Shown: piece after piece, positions 61,753-64,000 of the stretch
Layout of the letters: every line of letters begins with the position of its first letter
Numbering within the stretch: the stretch's first letter is position 1
DNA from: Streptomyces caelestis
GTDB taxonomy: Bacteria > Actinomycetota > Actinomycetes > Streptomycetales > Streptomycetaceae
Direction: 5' to 3'
NCBI RefSeq assembly: GCF_001279005.1
Contig: NZ_LGCN01000029.1
Coordinates: 62,001-126,000, forward strand
Length of the DNA stretch: 64,000 nt
Notes under the pieces: generated by a model
Told to the model about the DNA's origin: nothing
Seen by the model: only the letters and a program-made list of their open reading frames with translations
Database searches by the model: none
Position numbers and translations under genes: made by a program

Positions 61753-64000
61753 ATGAGCGACGAGCCGCAGCCGCAGCAGCCCCCCGCGGGCCGGGCACCG
61801 AGAAAACCCCCGGCGGCCGCCGCCCCGAAAAGACCCGCACGCACCGGATGGCGCCGACTGCTCCCCACCTGGCGGATGCTCCTCGCCGGCCTCCTCGCCA
61901 CCGCCGCACTCGTCGTCGGCGGCTTCCTCCTCGGCTACCACCTCGTCCGGATCCCCGCCGCCAACGCCCTCGCCACCCAGCAGGCCAACGTCTACCTCTA
62001 CGCCGACGGCTCCGTCATCGCCCGCGACGGCGAGGTCAACCGGGAGAACGTCACCCTCTCCCAGATCTCGAAGGACGCCCAGCACGCCGTCCTCGCCGCC
62101 GAGGACCGCGACTTCTACACCGAGTCCGCCATCGACCCCCAGGCCATGGTCCGCGGCGCCTGGAACACCCTCACCGGCAAGGGCAAACAGTCCGGCTCCA
62201 CCATCACCCAGCAGTACGTGAAGAACTACTACCTCCGCCAGGAACAGACCATCACCCGCAAGGTGAAGGAGTTCTTCATCGCCATCAAACTCGACCGCGA
62301 ACAGACCAAGGACCAGATCCTCGAGGGCTACCTCAACACCAGCTTCTTCGGCCGCGGCGCCTACGGCATCCAGGCCGCCGCCCACGCCTACTACGGCATC
62401 GACGCCTCCGAACTCGACGCCGGCCGCGCCGCCTACCTCGCCGCCCTCGTCAACGCCCCCAGCCAGTACGACGTCGTCCTCCACCCCGAGAACCGCGACA
62501 CCGTCGAACGCCGCTGGAACTACGTCCTCGACGGCATGGTCGACGAAGGCTGGCTCAGCGTCTCCGAACGCGCCGGCCTGACCTTCCCCGCGCCCCAGCG
62601 GACCACCGTCTCCACCAGCATGTCCGGCCAGCGCGGCTACATCGTGAACATCGTCAAGGACCACCTGATCGAGAACGACGTCGTCGACGAGGCCGCCCTC
62701 GACACCGGCGGCTACCGCATCACCACCACCCTGCACAAGGACAAGCAGGACGCCTTCGTCGACGCCGTCAACGACAAACTCATGGACCGGCTCGACCAGC
62801 AGAACCGCGAGGTCGACACCTACGTCCGCGCCGGCGGCGCCTCCATCGACGTGAAGACCGGCAAGGTCGTCGCCCTCTACAACGGCATCGACTACGTCAA
62901 GCAGTACACCCCCAACGCCACCCGCCGGGACTTCCAGGTCGGCTCCAGCTTCAAACCGTTCGTCTTCGCCGCCGCCGTCGAACACGGCTCCCGCACCCAG
63001 GACGGCCACCCCATCACCCCCAACACCGTCTACGACGGCACCAGCGAACGCCCCGTCCAGGGCTGGCCCGGCGACCGCTACGCCCCCGAGAACGAGGACC
63101 ACCGCGACTACGGCGACATCACCGTCCGCGAGGCCACCGACAAATCCGTCAACGCCGTGTACGCCCAGATGGCCGCCGACGTCGGCCCCGACAAGGTCCG
63201 CCGGACCGCCATCGACCTCGGCCTGTCCCCGGACACCCCCAGCCTCGACAACGCCGGACCCTCCATCGCCCTCGGCGTCGCCAGCGCCAGCGTCCTCGAC
63301 ATGGCCGAGGCCTACGCCACCCTCGCCAACCACGGCAAACACAGCACCCCCACCCTGGTCGAGAAGATCACCCGGAACGGACGCGACGTCGACCTGCCCG
63401 AACGCCACACCCGCCAGGCCGTCACCCGCCAGGCGGCCGACACCACCACCTCCGTCCTGCGCGGCGTCGTCGAGAGCGGCACCGCCACCGCCGCCCAGAC
63501 CGCCGGCCGCCCCGCCGCCGGCAAGACCGGCACCGCCGAGGAGGACACCGCCGCCTGGTTCGCCGGCTACACCCCCGACCTCGCCACCGTCGTCGCCGTC
63601 ATGGGCCAGGACCCCGTCACCGCCGGCCACAAACCCCTCTACGGCGCCATGGGCCTGCCCCGTGTCAACGGCGGCGGCGCCCCCGCCGAGATCTGGGGCC
63701 AGTACACCCGCGAAGCCCTCAAGGACACACCGGCCACGGCCTTCACCCTCCGCCTCCAGCCCGGCGCCTGGAAGACCCAGCCACCCCCCGGCGACTCCAG
63801 CACCGACCCCTCCTCGACCAACACCCCCGACGACGCCGGCGACGGCGGCGGCAGCAGCCGGGCACCCGACGAGACGGGAACAGGGACGGGGACGGGCGAC
63901 GAGCCCGCCGGCCAGGACCAACCGGAACCACCCCGGGAACAGACCGGCGGCGCAACCACCGGCGGCGACACCGGCGACGACGGCGCGACGACCACCGACG
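61753..64000 (+). CDS. class A penicillin-binding protein (3' end beyond window)
   Basis: 749 codons present. A short basic cytoplasmic tail, one membrane helix (RMLLAGLLATAALVVGGFLLG), then a GT51 glycosyltransferase (AAEDRDFYTESAID, GSTITQQYVKNYYL, YLNTSFFGRGAYGIQ) and a transpeptidase with SxxK as GSSFKPFV, SxN as KSVNAVYA, and KTG as GKTGTAEED. The C-terminus is Pro/Thr/Gly-rich low complexity that continues past the edge. Polymerises and cross-links peptidoglycan outside the membrane. The ATG at 61753 is 12 bases from AGGAG; a GTG at 61744 is the alternative. Gene context matches SCO2897. Confidence 0.93.
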   Translation, partial: MSDEPQPQQPPAGRAPRKPPAAAAPKRPARTGWRRLLPTWRMLLAGLLATAALVVGGFLLGYHLVRIPAANALATQQANVYLYADGSVIARDGEVNRENVTLSQISKDAQHAVLAAEDRDFYTESAIDPQAMVRGAWNTLTGKGKQSGSTITQQYVKNYYLRQEQTITRKVKEFFIAIKLDREQTKDQILEGYLNTSFFGRGAYGIQAAAHAYYGIDASELDAGRAAYLAALVNAPSQYDVVLHPENRDTVERRWNYVLDGMVDEGWLSVSERAGLTFPAPQRTTVSTSMSGQRGYIVNIVKDHLIENDVVDEAALDTGGYRITTTLHKDKQDAFVDAVNDKLMDRLDQQNREVDTYVRAGGASIDVKTGKVVALYNGIDYVKQYTPNATRRDFQVGSSFKPFVFAAAVEHGSRTQDGHPITPNTVYDGTSERPVQGWPGDRYAPENEDHRDYGDITVREATDKSVNAVYAQMAADVGPDKVRRTAIDLGLSPDTPSLDNAGPSIALGVASASVLDMAEAYATLANHGKHSTPTLVEKITRNGRDVDLPERHTRQAVTRQAADTTTSVLRGVVESGTATAAQTAGRPAAGKTGTAEEDTAAWFAGYTPDLATVVAVMGQDPVTAGHKPLYGAMGLPRVNGGGAPAEIWGQYTREALKDTPATAFTLRLQPGAWKTQPPPGDSSTDPSSTNTPDDAGDGGGSSRAPDETGTGTGTGDEPAGQDQPEPPREQTGGATTGGDTGDDGATTTD

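Noticed and set aside
61669..63921. 750-residue Gly/Val-rich open frame antisense to the penicillin-binding protein
   Set aside because: High-GC codon bias keeps the opposite strand open; the sense strand carries all GT51 and transpeptidase motifs.

Overview
The window is high-GC actinobacterial chromosome and is almost certainly Streptomyces. The signs are very GC-rich third codon positions, many GTG/TTG starts and ATGA/GTGA overlaps, the cslA-glxA-endoglucanase tip-glycan locus, DasR and CebR operator-like palindromes, and XRE-DUF5753/DUF397 regulator pairs. The backbone order (LPMO, SPFH protein, NlpC-like protein, cslA, glxA, GH6 near the left; ABC2_membrane_6 exporter and class A PBP at the right) is the one I associate with the SCO28xx region of S. 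coelicolor.

Left backbone (1-29.7 kb): a 3'-truncated flavin oxidoreductase; a possible small structured RNA; an Asp/Glu-racemase-superfamily gene preceded by the decayed tail of an EutA-like partner; an intact ehuBCDA ectoine-type ABC importer; two identical tRNA-Lys(CTT) genes bracketing an LPMO (with a DasR-type site), an SPFH protein and an NlpC/P60-like protein; the cslA-glxA operon convergent with a GH6 lipoprotein; a sortase-like protein lacking its catalytic His; a NagD-type phosphatase; a cellulose-binding PQQ sugar dehydrogenase behind a CebR-like box; a ROK regulator divergent from a Gfo/Idh oxidoreductase across a 25-bp palindrome; a double-domain erythromycin-esterase-like secreted protein; and several housekeeping or unknown genes (FAH family, YidC paralogue, SEC-C protein, MBL hydrolase).

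Accessory island (about 29.9-44.3 kb): codon use and GC are visibly less extreme than in the flanks. It holds a serine hydrolase, then a possible undescribed RiPP-type locus: an XRE/TPR regulator, a 55-residue precursor-like peptide, a JmjC/cupin oxygenase, an aldo/keto reductase and a kinase-fold APH protein. Next is a divergent SRA-HNH nuclease / PLD-SF2 helicase-DUF3427 pair that looks like a modification-dependent restriction or defence module. It ends with an anti-sigma-type ATPase, an XRE-DUF5753 + DUF397 pair, a frameshifted conserved gene and a DUF6247/RelE-like toxin-antitoxin-type pair.

Right backbone (44.5-64 kb): small secreted proteins, an HxlR/RidA divergent pair, a frameshifted XRE-PG-binding protein, a block of stress or small-molecule genes (PPOX, TetR, acetyltransferase, VOC, DUF2267, Hsp20 with a strong promoter), an MFS sugar-type transporter, a DUF445 membrane protein, an SGNH hydrolase, a DUF1707/LiaF-like protein, a three-gene ABC exporter, and a class A penicillin-binding protein running off the right edge. 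Conserved GC-rich intergenic repeat elements recur between genes. No CRISPR array, IS element, integrase or rRNA was seen.
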